A stretch of DNA of 24,248 nt from Didymodactylos carnosus (GCA_905250885.1 CAJNOQ010002454.1:1-24248); one strand, 5' to 3'. Counted from the first letter of the stretch, positions 11,443 to 21,331 are shown. Program-made: numbers and translations. The notes: generated by a model not told the origin, from the sequence alone.

Positions 11443-12895
11443 ATGATTAGTATCGGTGCTGCTGGTCATGTTATTCCAATGTTTGAACTAGCAAAAGCAA
11501 TGAAAAATCATAATGTTACATTTATTACCGAGCCGTCTGCATAATCTTATATTAACTTTGAATCATATCCTAATTTGTCTTCATTTGTCTCATTTTTATA
11601 AATGATTCGGCTGATGCATTTACTGATCAGAAGAAAAGAGAACAAGAAAGAGTTGAGTATTTTACAAATCATTCAATATTTGATAGTATATCTGATTTTA
11701 TGCCAGAAATAGGCCAGATTATAAACGGGCTAATGAACAAGACAGTGCATCTGTTAATGTTGGAACGATATGATGTGATCATTGTTAGTTCATTTCTCAT
11801 AGGTATAAATGTTTTATGCAAGAAAGCATACGCGTCCTGTGTGATACAAAATGCGGAATTATTTACGAATATTTTTGATGTCAATTTGCCAAACAGTTAT
11901 TCGTTACTATCATCAAAACAGATGACTGAATTCAAATATCGTATTTACAATGTTGCTTTTACTTTACGTTTGATAATGTCAGTACTCAAAAAATTGGTGC
12001 GATCATTCAACACAGTTTTACAATCGTTTCCATGAGTACCAGGACCATTTTACGAAGCTTTTACATGAAATCTTTTATTTACAAAATCCAAATGTTTAAA
12101 ATTGAATTGTTTGCCACTAACGCTCTATCCACCATCGTCTTTACATCACTATACTAAATATCTTGGCGCATTTGTAGATGAATCATCAATCGAAAACGTT
12201 GACAATGATCTTACAAGGTGGATCAAATCGAAACCTACGAATTCTATTGTTTATGCGGTTTTCGGTAGTACTTCAGTAATACGACTCGGTCGAATGAAAA
12301 ATTTGATCAATGGTCTAGCCATATTTCTTTCACAAACAGATGCTGCTTCTGTTTTACTGGCATTTCGTAATGCCAATTATGATAACTATGAAATTGTACT
12401 GAACGAGATAAAGAATGATGAATATCGACGTATTTTGATGGATGATCAACGGGTTAAAGTTGAAAATGGATTTTACAACAGAATTCCGTCAATCTATTCA
12501 TAAGTCATTGTGGTATGGGCTCAAGTATAGAAGGACTTTATTTTCAAAAACCTATATTATGCTTGCCGTTATGCATGGATCAATTTCCAAACGCAATTGC
12601 AATTGATTGTTCGGGAGTCGGACAATCGTTATTTACACCACCATCTCCATTACAATCATTTATAAATTTAACTGATTTTCATCATTACTCATTTTCAGCT
12701 AGCAGTGTAACAACAAAACTTTCGACAATGTGGAGAAACAATACGTACGAAAAAACAGTTCGGATAATGTCACTTTAAATGAAACACGCTGGCGATGTGG
12801 AACGAGCCGTGAAAGAGATTGAATTCTTCGCTAATTTAAATGGTGATTTAGATCATGCTTTTAAAATATATGATTTTGACATAACTAGATCATAA
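11443..12895 (+). pseudogene. UDP-glycosyltransferase (GT1 family) pseudogene
   Basis: Intact relatives are membrane-bound enzymes that transfer sugars from UDP-sugars to small lipophilic molecules. The N-terminal acceptor-binding part is visible as ISIGAAGHVIPMFELAKAM. The C-terminal UDP-sugar signature is visible as HCGMGSSIEGLYFQKP with MDQFPNAIA, and the following helix as MKHAGDVERAVKEIEFF. The frame is broken by a stop at 11542-11544, a frameshift near 11590-11601, stops at 12033 and about 12072, a frameshift near 12500 (just before the HCG signature) and a stop near 12776. Neither a clear signal peptide nor the usual C-terminal membrane anchor is present, and the remnant fills the space between the inverted arms. 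No introns are seen, which fits a processed, captured or intronless source copy. Confidence 0.85.
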
Positions 12896-12898
12896 TTA

Positions 12899-13140
12899 TA
12901 GTAGCCAAAGAAATAACATACAAACGGGCGCCATGACGTGTGTGGCAAAAACGACGTTGTAGTAGCAGGGAAAAAAATGTGACCTTTCTTATCTAATCTT
13001 TTTCTCTTGTGTGCTTTAATCTAATGCAAGTATAAGAATTAATATGTAAATTGGACAAAACGGCACATAAATAGTAATAAACTATAAAAAGGAGATCCTG
13101 AAGCGCTGAACTCCTAAAGTATCAAAAATTCTGAAAACTG
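12899..13140 (-). repeat. Right arm of the UGT cassette
   Basis: 242 bases, the reverse complement of 11164-11406, beginning TAGTAGCCAAAG and ending GAAAACTG. Sequence outside the arms does not match. Confidence 0.92.
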
Positions 13141-13801
13141 ATGACTAAATGATGTTGCGAACACACACGTGCACAAAAAACGAAAATGTGGATGGTATCT
13201 AAGAAGATAAGAAAGAAAGAGAAAAGCAGCAGCATCATTATATTTTCTGCATAGGAACAAAATTTCTAAGCAGAGAACAGAAAAGTGTGAATAATTGAGA
13301 ACACAAAACGTGTTCTCAATATACAATTTATAGATATATGTGCTCCACTGAGAAATAATTTTATATTATATAACTGTGGTAAACGTGAAACGGTCTCCTC
13401 TCGTGAAATTTCGCATGACGAGACAAAACGAAACGGATTTTTGAATTATTCGGTGAGACGAAACGAGACAGCTTAGAAAAAACTTTGATGAAACGAGACG
13501 AAATCCGTTGTTTCTTAGTACACCGTTTGAAACGAATGATATCTCAAAAATTGATTGCAGAAGTGCGGAAGACTTTAACTCTCTTTCCATTTTTTTTGTA
13601 TTTTTGATGCAATAAGCGTTAAATAAATAGATGAAGATGAAATGACGACGATTTTTTTACACGAGACGAGACGACATAGCTTTTAAAATCTTTTTCGATG
13701 TGAAACGAGACGTCTAAATTTTTTCACGATATGAAATAAAAACATCTATTTCTGAGAACTATCTAAGTCTGATGAAACTAAAATTGAAAGACAAATACTT
13801 T
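13141..13801. repeat. Intergenic stretch with scattered GAAACGAGACG words
   Basis: From about 13384 to 13740 the words GAAACGAGACG, ACGAGACG and GAAACG recur irregularly. Two longer related blocks occur: ACGAGACAGCTTAG..GATGAAACGAGACG, and ACGAGACGACATAGC..GATGTGAAACGAGACG. The ends (CTCGTGAAATTT at left, AAATTTTTTCACGA at right) are roughly inverted, so a decayed foldback is possible. No gene is seen; the stretch lies 3' of RtcB. Confidence 0.45.
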
Positions 13802-16671
13802 TCACATGGTCATGAAAAACTCTCGATGTTTTTTCGACTTCTTTTCTCGGGTTCGAATATTTCTTGCTGATATTCCTTTGACATTAACAAGTGGTTTCAA
13901 ACGGTGAACTACACGAGTCAATGAGGACTGATTAGCCATAACAATAGTTAAATCCTAAAATAGATTGAAAATATAGACCATATATCCAATATCAACCAGT
14001 TTTCTTTTACCAACCTACCTTATAGGCTTGTGGACACTCATCCCGTAATGCAGCATTAACATCACACGTAATGCCACTCATTGCGTTTTCAAAATCTTCT
14101 TGACTAATGTTTTTCATTGCCTGAAAAACAAAATGTCTGAAGTAAAAGAACGTAACAATTGTATTTAAATTATACTTCGGTTCTTGAGAGCAATCTACCA
14201 GCCCCATGTGAACAAGAATAAAATGATTTTGGATCACCTAACCCTTCGACAATAAATGATCCTTCGCCCATTGATCCTGGTATAATACCGAGTTGTCCTT
14301 TACGTGCGCTTGTTGCACCTTTTCGTGTTATATAAAGTGTTTCCGTTGTGTTTTTACTTTCTATATAGACATCTTCAGTTTGACAATAATTGTGATGTAT
14401 GTTCACTATTCGACTTTTATCAGCACTATAGCCGGTTACTTGTTTCATGATATCACACAAAATAGTCATCATTATACTTCGATTCTGTTTTGCATAATTC
14501 AAACACCAATTCATATCGAGCAAATAATCTTGTCCTTCTTGAGATTCTATTGATAAATATTTTAATTCATTTTTAATTGGTAAACATTTCTTTTTCATTT
14601 GTTTACCAGCTAAACTATGGTAATAATCACAGGTCTCCTTACCGATGCGTCTGCTACCGCTGAACAAAGACGTTATATTAAGAAAGCAGTAGTGTAAAAC
14701 GATATAGTGTATTTAATTACATTTAATCGATCCTGTGTTTGACAAAAAAGTGTGATCGTAAAATTTTATTTTATATGACCCAAGCACAAAAAAATCGTTA
14801 GAAACGGCAAAAAACCGAGTTACGAAATTCCCGTTTTTTGACCCGTTTTAACACGGTTTCTATGGGATACAACGCGTGTAAACGCGTTTCATTTTCCGTT
14901 CACGAGTTTTTCAAAAAACGCGTTAAAACAGCCTTTTGAACACTTTAGAAACGCGTTACTCTTGCGTTAAACACGTACAAAAAACGCGTTTTCAGACGTT
15001 CTAGAACGCGTTTTAGATGAAATATTTAACGCATTTTTTGGTCGTTAAAAACGAGTGAGAACAGAAAATGAAACAAACGTTATGAAACACGTTTCTGGAA
15101 CGATTCAGGAGTTGCAGACTCGATCCGATAACAATTTTTATTCTGTTTTAATGAGCAAAAAACGCGTTAAATGTTTCGTCTGAAACGGGTTCTAGAACGT
15201 CTGAAAACACGTTTTTTGTACGTTCTCAACGCAAAAGTAACGCGTTTCTAAAGTGTTCAAAAGACTGTTTTAACGCGTTTTGCTTCGTTTCAAACGAAAG
15301 ATTTAACGCGTTTTTTGACCTTTAAAAACGGGAAGAAAACGCGTTTCAGGGACAATTTTTGTGTGCCTGGGCGAGCTTTCGTATGTTTTATCAAATTTCC
15401 AAGAAAAAAATGAAATCGTGTACTGCTTTATTTTTTTTTAAACTCATCTCTGATAAGTGGTTTTTGTAGTTAGTCTTTATTCTCATTTTCAATACTTATC
15501 AGTAAATAGAATATTTTAGACTGTTTATCTTTCTGAACTGAAGCTCAGTTTTATATTTGTAAACGTTAGTTTAACCAAATAATCTAAGGAGATCAGAGAA
15601 AACAAAAGTATTCAACATTTGCATACCTGTGTAGCATAACCCATATTTGCTCTGTTTCGTCGTATAAGACTTCGATGAAATGATTACCGCTTCCAAGTGT
15701 TCCAAGCTGAAATAGTGTAAATGTTTTGAAGTAAAATTCGAGACATTTGAGTCCTTCGCTGTCTAACACCAAGTAGTTAGTTATTTATTATTTCAGTTCC
15801 TTACTTGGTTTAAAGTGACATCTGTAATTCTATTTTTTAAATATGTCGTGTGTGATCCTAGAGATTTGATTATTTGGTTTACTTTAGGATATGGTTTTGA
15901 TCGAGAATCGTGACCGGTTGGTATACGCTGTTTAATCGATTGTTGAATTTCAGTTTTCCATTTTTTCTTCAAATTCGAGATCGTTAATCCTTGAATGGGG
16001 ACTGCGCACATTCCACATCCGACTAAAGTTTCCAAAAATAATGTTAACTGATAATGAGACTAGATTGAGTGATACTCTCAAATACTTCTAGAGCAAACAA
16101 ATTATCACTAATGAATGAATGACTTACTATCAGAACCAACAGCATAGGGACTAATATGTGATCTCGAAGCAAAAACCGTGCCAATCGTGGCTCCAACACC
16201 TACGCTAAAATATTCAAATATTGAATGAAGTAGCCACAGCATTAAAGATAGGAGGATATGGATCTATCAGCTATTTTCTGCCAACCTAATAATTACATAA
16301 TAAATGAGTAAAACTTACTGAGCATCCGGCATACATGCAACAAATTCCTCGGCGATTCCACTTTCAGCTAATGTAATCAGTTGCTGTAAAGCTTCTGATT
16401 CTAGAGAATGAGTATAAACATGTATTGGTACACCTGCTGTTTGAATGATTAATGGTAATGATACAGAAGCATTGGCAAGCAACGGCTGTTTTTTCGAATA
16501 AATTTCAGAATCCTGAGTGACTGATAATTTTTTCCTCCTCGTGTGTAAAGCTCTAATTTCTAACGATAAACTTGCATCACTGAACGACGTATTTGTCATC
16601 TTATTAAATGCTGATGACAAAAATTTTCCATCTATTTTTGATGTGAACTTTCTTAGGATGACAGACAACAT
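13802..16671 (-). CDS. rtcB: RtcB-type RNA ligase, bacterial-like, seven exons
   Basis: RtcB joins 2',3'-cyclic phosphate (or 3'-phosphate) and 5'-OH RNA ends using GTP and manganese. Exons on the minus strand are 16671-16319, 16204-16128, 16022-15805, 15706-15627, 14659-14176, 14120-14019 and 13954-13802. All junctions are GT..AG and in frame, giving 488 residues. All metal and catalytic motifs are present: MPDAH (118), SDIGCGM (D143, C146), GSGNHFIE (N224, H225), MLHSGSR (H242), NIHHNY (331-332) and SCSHGAGR, whose H394 is the expected guanylation site. The wording GIIPGSMGEGSFIV and the C-terminal VVHRLKPLVNVKG resemble bacterial RtcB more than the animal tRNA-ligase subunit (which has GGTMGTCSYVL). 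About 80 extra N-terminal residues rich in Lys, Arg and Ser precede the domain and could be a mitochondrial presequence. A basic tail of about 23 residues follows VNVKG. Nothing looks broken. Confidence 0.94.
14660..15626 (-). other. RtcB intron 4 enlarged by a foldback element
   Basis: A 967-base intron lying between the exons ending VMLH and starting SGSRRIG. Most other introns of this gene are far shorter. About 60% of it is the AACGCGTT element at 14779-15371. Confidence 0.85.
14779..15371. mobile_element. 593-bp AACGCGTT-rich foldback element
   Basis: The outer ends are inverted: CCCAAGCACAAAAAAAT at left and ATTTTTGTGTGCCTGGG at right. Internally, 14915-15032 and 15164-15281 are 118-base inverted arms with about ten mismatches, separated by 131 bases. 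The palindromic word ACGCGT, mostly as AACGCGTT, occurs about eleven times. No ORF is present and no clear target-site duplication is seen. It resembles a miniature non-autonomous (MITE or foldback) element inserted in an intron. Confidence 0.75.
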
Positions 16672-18960
16672 GTTTAATGATAAGGATGAGCTTTACAGGT
16701 TTAATAATGACTGCTTGTTATCGTTTTTCTTATTGCACCAGATTTATTAACCGACGTAGCACATACATACTTCTCCATAAAGTCTAGTTTTATCGAAATA
16801 GTCTTGAATTACAAAATAAAACCTTGTAAATAATATTTCGTTGAGCAAAAAACTTCATAACAGAGCGCTGAGGATAAACATATTTTTTAAAACGAGTGCA
16901 GAGAAAATTCTTATAAATTGATCTCTTAGTTAATCATTAGTAACCAAATTCATATTTTGTATTTCTTTTAATTAATCAATACTAAAAACATCATTCAAGA
17001 TCTGAATATGTAATACGGCTATGTGTGATGGTCATTAATAACAATAAGAAGAACATACCCTACCCGCTCACGTACATAGATGATGCTAAGCACCATTTGA
17101 AAAAATGCAAAAAAGTATGTTTTTCTTTAGTAAATATCGGATAGGAACATATGTAAGCTTAGCAAATTTAATATAGAAATAAAAACTAACAATTAACAAA
17201 TAACAAAGTAGCCGATTTTTTCTATTGTTGTAGTTATAACGGCTGAAGTCGAATTATCCATTTCTTCTTTTAATTCTTCTTTTCGATTTGGTATTTCCGC
17301 TATCATCATCACCATCTAAAATAAGGAAAAAAATTAGTTTTATAAAATCAACACGCTGTTAACGATGTCCACAAGTTTCAGCTATTTTCTTCTTCAACTC
17401 TTCACTGGAGTCTTTCTGTTAATATTTTAAACTTTCCTAACTCTTTTAAAACTGATTTTACAGTATCGGCACCCTCATAAGCATAACAAATAATTCTAGT
17501 TTCTCAATACAAATACAATCTAACAAGACACTTTTGTTGTTCAAGTAATAATGTTCACTCTACGTCCACAGAACTAAATTTTCTAGATCCTTTCTCGGAT
17601 TGTTTCAAAAAAATAAAGACAGTTTGTACAATTCTTAAGCTACAACTACTTAAAGAGCTACAATTACTATTAGTTGTATCTTATCCATAATAGAAGAAAT
17701 GTAGGATCAGTGTTTTTAATAGGAATTTTTTTCAGAGTGGAACTTTCTACATTGCTGTTAGCATCAAAGTGGGATTTTCCACTATGATATGAAATGTAAA
17801 GTGGACAAAATGAGAACAGTTGAAATTTTTGTCTAATAGGGGCTAAAGAGATATTTTTATCGTCACAGGAGTTTCGCTTTACCACTTTCAGTTAAATGGA
17901 CCGAAATTAACTTCTCTACTCCGATCAATTACAAATTCAACGACAAACATTTTAGATGACTCATCTAAAACAAAATCTAACTAAAAGAATATCTGTAAGT
18001 TGAACACTTCTGAAGAAAAAGAAACGCTGCAAAACTTTTATATGTTTAGATAAAAGTCACAAATCCTTTTTGACTAATATTCTGTTAATGTTAATCTCCA
18101 GACACTAGCCATGTCGTATTGTGATGAAAATCAGAGGATTAAACAGAAATTATGCTGGTTCTCTCGCTCACATGTGTTCAACAAACAGATCGATGGGTTA
18201 GTTTTCTGAGACAGAAAATATGAAAAGAAGATAAAGTGAAAATTCTCAAAAGTTAAAGTGGAAAAGCAAAATGGAATATACTTTTATCAGCGTGGAAAAC
18301 AGAATGGAAATTCATTATTTAAAGTGGAAACCCATTTTGCTCTCGCTTGTCCCACTAATCATTAAACATACTGTGTAGGATTTCATCTTAGATTTTGATG
18401 AGATTTTCTCAGTATCTAGCCGTACCCAAGTTAGAGATAATCCTAAAGTCTCAACCTTAACTCTTGTCTTTTGTTGCCTTTCTGAAATATTAGACAATTA
18501 GAATTGAACAAAAATTTTTTTCTTTTTCCTTTATCAGCTTTTTTGAATTTCTGTATGGATCAAATCTGGTATAATACAGATATCCAATGGAGGCATTTTA
18601 AATGAAATGATCGTAATGTAGAGTTTAATATTAATTGATTAACTTATTGTCTAATAAAACTTACAACTTTAGATCATTCTTATTGAAAATAATTCTAGCC
18701 TTTCGCACAGTGTGCAGCAGGCAAACATTAGGCAAAAAAATGAAAATCAACTTTTCAACGGTTCAAATAGTGAACACTACACCTTAGCTCAAAAGATGCT
18801 CTATTTGACGGCATGATAGATTTTATTTCATACCTTATATAGCTTGGAAAAACAGCCGTCGAAAAATTAGTTGCAAAATCGTGACAATCGGACCGAGAAA
18901 AAATATTATGATCGTACTGAATTTTAAAGTTCTATGAAACCATCGTTTGGTATTTAGCTG
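16672..18960. other. Gene-poor region upstream of RtcB
   Basis: No confident gene. From about 17735 to 18340 the word AAAGTGGAAA and variants recur (near 17738, 17770, 17800, 18257, 18292 and 18322). One pair forms an inverted match: AAAGCAAAATGG near 18265 and CCATTTTGCT near 18331. This may be another eroded element. ORFs at 17670-17885 and 18315-18497 lie within it and look like chance. Confidence 0.45.
17373..17480 (-). pseudogene. Possible unidentified gene remnant
   Basis: Read on the minus strand, one frame gives YEGADTVKSVLKELGKFKIL and, after a one-base shift, KDSSEELKKKIAETCGHR and a stop. A further fragment at about 17222-17319 reads IPNRKEELKEEMDNSTSAV. The amphipathic, charged composition looks like eroded coding sequence, but I do not recognise the family and the match may be chance. 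Confidence 0.2.
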
Positions 18961-19180
18961 ATGAGCTGCTCTATAATGTATAATCTAAATTTAGTATTTG
19001 AAGTTATTTTTAAAGACATGGCAGATACACCGCCTGCAGATTGTCTCAATAACTGTATTTTTCCACGGACACCTTCCCTCGGATCTGCTCCACGTTTGTG
19101 TCTTCCCACGTTTGTGCTTTTACTTTTTACAGTGAATGTACAATATACAGAAAAGTATATGGTCATGGTCAAGTATGGTA
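18961..19180. other. Leading edge of the repeat island, nothing identified
   Basis: Open on both strands (18961-19188 and 18954-19172) but with no recognisable domain. Mutually overlapping ORFs suggest chance. Confidence 0.35.
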
Positions 19181-19317
19181 CGCCCTAGTGAATGTACTTG
19201 CGCAAGTACTTGGGTTAAGTAATAAGGACAGTGCTTGCGGATCACCCGCAAAGCCCACGAATAGGTACTCCCTAGAGAAAGTACTTGATAAGTAAAGTGT
19301 AAGTACTTCTCAGGGCG
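19181..19317. mobile_element. 137-bp element with AAGTACTT words
   Basis: Inverted ends are CGCCCTAGTGAATGTACTT at left and AAGTACTTCTCAGGGCG at right. The palindrome AAGTACTT and close variants recur inside (GTACTTGCGCAAGTACTT, AAAGTACTTGATAAGT). It is non-coding. Confidence 0.55.
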
Positions 19318-19330
19318 AGCAATCGTATAT

Positions 19331-19545
19331 CAAGATTTCCTAAGATCATACGCTTTCGTGTTACAAGATCTTGTAAAATCTTGTCACGCCTTATGAGCTG
19401 ATCATGTAAGACCCTATAACAAGAAGTTACAAGATTCCGCAGGATCTTACAACATCCTAAGACAAGATCTTGTAAGAACATGCCATAAGACCTTGTTACA
19501 AGGTTTCATACGAAAACGGCAGATCTTGTATGATCTTGTAAGATG
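19331..19545. repeat. Array of CAAGATCTTG palindromes
   Basis: At least ten full or partial copies of (TA)CAAGATCTTGTA occur in about 215 bases. Examples are TTACAAGATCTTGTAA near 19362, GACAAGATCTTGTAAG near 19462 and GATCTTGTATGATCTTGTAAG near 19523. Spacing is irregular. It lies directly next to the AAGTACTT element and may be nested in it, since GTGCAAGTAAATTTACTT follows on the right. Confidence 0.6.
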
Positions 19546-19860
19546 ACTTTCACTCGGGTGCACATAGTGCAAGTAAATTTACTTCAAAAGCTTTAGTCAA
19601 ATACTTATTCCATTTATTAGGTGACTGCGATCACTTACGCTGCCGATGTCAGGTTGTACAGTGCATGCATGTTCGAACTTATCGTTCAAAGAAGTTATCT
19701 CTTTCAGTGGCAGCAGTAGTGATAGCAAGCACCTTGACAAGTATGCGGAGGTTAGCTGTCAATTCCAAAAATGTGCTGAATCGAGGGGGGATTTTTATTG
19801 AAAGCGATGAACGTTTTGTGTGGACAGAAGCTTCTTTTGTAACAAAAACTAGGTTTATAC
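19546..19860. other. Spacer inside the repeat island
   Basis: Mixed sequence between elements. An ORF at 19665-19928 crosses into the next element and has no recognisable domain, so I do not call it a gene. Confidence 0.4.
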
Positions 19861-20329
19861 CAGAATTCCCAGATGGTTCGCATTTAGCGGACAAATTTCT
19901 GCATTTTGGAGTTTTTTCCGCATTTTAAGCATTTTCTGTTTTTTCCCTGTTCATATAAGATTTAAAAAGAAAATTTTCTATCTATTGAGGATTCTCTTCT
20001 CATCCTATTGTCCAGCTAAGTAGCCAGTCATTCGTCAATTTATAATTATTTCTCATCAACGCCAGATGTGCTTAAATTTATTCATTTTAATCAAAAATAT
20101 ACAGTCCAAAAACAACGTGTCAACTAAAATCGGGACTTACATTGCTGTTTGTTTTTCTCTTTCATTTTATTGAATAAAACCGCAAAGTGCTAGAGAAAAC
20201 ATTTTTTTGACTCTGTGCGTGAAAACGGCTGAAGTTAGACTATGAAAATGCGTTTCCAGTTTTTTTTCGCATTCTGAGAAAAAGTTTCCACAATTTTCCG
20301 CATTTCTGATTGAGCATCTGGGAACTCTG
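19861..20329. mobile_element. 469-bp element with GTTCCCAGATG ends
   Basis: The ends CAGAATTCCCAGATG (19861-19875) and CATCTGGGAACTCTG (20315-20329) are inverted with one mismatch. Words of the type TTTCCGCATTT / AAATGCGG recur near both ends. There is no transposase. The right end directly abuts the left end of the next element, with no spacer. Confidence 0.6.
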
Positions 20330-20878
20330 CCCTAGAAAAAAAATTTCAGTGCGGCACTGTCAATGCGCACCCGTGCCGAACCAGTACCGATATATTTCTA
20401 AATTTGTATTAGAATGCGGCACTGATCAGTACCACATCGACATGCCAAAACCATGCGGCACTTCTCTTATGAGAAGGAAAAGATGAAATCAGAAAGACAT
20501 TCAAAATATTAGAAGTAGACTGTGGTGTTAATATAGACAGAAATTGACAAAACAAAATGGTGACTGAAAACAAAACTTCGGCACTGGTGCGTACCGGTGC
20601 GAAATTTTTCATTCTTTCTGGCACGGGTACCCGCCAGTGCGAGGTTTTTACATTCTTTCTGGCACTGGTACGCGCCGATGCGAGCTTTTTACATTCTTTC
20701 TGGCACGGGTACCCGCCAGTGCGAGGTTTTTACATTCTTTCTGGCACTGGTACGCGCCGATGCGAGCTTTTTACATTCTTTCTGGCACCGATGTGCATTG
20801 GTGCCCAGAAAAAACATTATTCGGCACCGGTGCGTACCCGTGCACAACCAGTGCCGATAAAATATTTTTTTTGTAGGG
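20330..20878. mobile_element. 549-bp element with GCACCGGTGC words and CCCTA ends
   Basis: The ends are CCCTAGAAAAAAAAT at left and ATTTTTTTTGTAGGG at right. Subterminal blocks rich in GGCACTGGTGCG / GCACCGGTGC lie in opposite orientation at about 20353-20400 and 20819-20857. It is GC-rich against an AT-rich background. It contains the 41/82-bp tandem array at 20610-20773. Confidence 0.72.
20610..20773 (+). repeat. Tandem array, 41-bp units in an 82-bp alternating pattern
   Basis: Four 41-base units start at 20610, 20651, 20692 and 20733, each beginning CATTCTTTCTGGCAC. Units 1 and 3 are identical (with GGGTACCCGCCAGTGCGAGG) and units 2 and 4 are identical (with TGGTACGCGCCGATGCGAGC). Two 82-base dimers are therefore perfect copies. 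A fifth, diverging unit begins at 20774. Confidence 0.95.
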
Positions 20879-21255
20879 TGCTTTATACTCAAAAATCATT
20901 CAGCTCTTTTCATTCATAAGAGCAAAAATATCGGAGAAACGAGTTCGTCTGATAAGTGGTGACATCTAATCGACAACTTGATTGCATCATGTATCCAAAA
21001 CTCATTTATCCAATCAACTCTGTTGATTTTCTGCTGAAATCGACGGCCATTTTTGATAGCATTTATTGGCAGGTAACTTCTTTCAACGCAAAATTATAAA
21101 GAAAATTAATTTTTTTGCTTTCAGATTTTCTTTACTCAAGTTTTTTTGAAGCAACACTCTTTTATCTAAAATCTGCATTACTTTTTGTAACTAAACTCTC
21201 TTCTATCATAGTCTTATCAGAAGGTGTTTATCCAATTTAAAATAGTATAACTCAG
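20879..21255. other. Upstream region and 5' UTR exon of ROMO1
   Basis: AT-rich sequence with no other gene. It ends in CTCAG before a GTGAGT donor at 21256, which with the CCAG acceptor at 21323-21326 defines a 71-base 5' UTR intron of ROMO1. Confidence 0.6.
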
Positions 21256-21331
21256 GTGAGTAGCAGCCATCGAATTTCATTTTTACATTTTTTAATGTAC
21301 ATTTCTCATTCATACGCACAATCCAGATAAG

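Larger units (their letters stand above)
11164..13140. mobile_element. 1,977-bp inverted-arm cassette carrying a UGT pseudogene
   Basis: Two long inverted arms (11164-11406 and 12899-13140) enclose an intronless, broken UDP-glycosyltransferase and almost nothing else. The UGT remnant starts about 36 bases after the left arm and its last stop ends 3 bases before the right arm. The ends read CAGT..ACTG. No target-site duplication is obvious and no transposase is present. This fits a non-autonomous DNA element that captured a gene. Alternatives are a palindrome created by repair or a segmental duplication. The arms differ by about ten substitutions and one single-base gap, while the gene inside has at least six lesions. 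Confidence 0.7.

Noticed and set aside
11669..11884. Minus-strand ORF
   Set aside because: Antisense to the UGT pseudogene.
13850..13862. GGTTCGAAT, like a tRNA T-loop
   Set aside because: It lies inside RtcB exon 7 on the other strand, and no acceptor or anticodon stems fit around it.
14293..14553. Plus-strand ORF of 86 codons
   Set aside because: It is antisense to RtcB exon 5, which has strong family motifs.
16517..16750. Plus-strand ORF of 77 codons
   Set aside because: Antisense to RtcB exon 1, with no recognisable domain.
20610..20813. Regular repeats resembling a CRISPR array
   Set aside because: The 41-bp units are contiguous with alternating fixed variants and no unique spacers, in a eukaryotic setting.
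20557..20919. 120-residue plus-strand ORF with repeated SFWHG/ILSGTGT phrases
   Set aside because: It is the translation of the 41-bp tandem array. Three overlapping frames stay open only because the repeat unit lacks stops.
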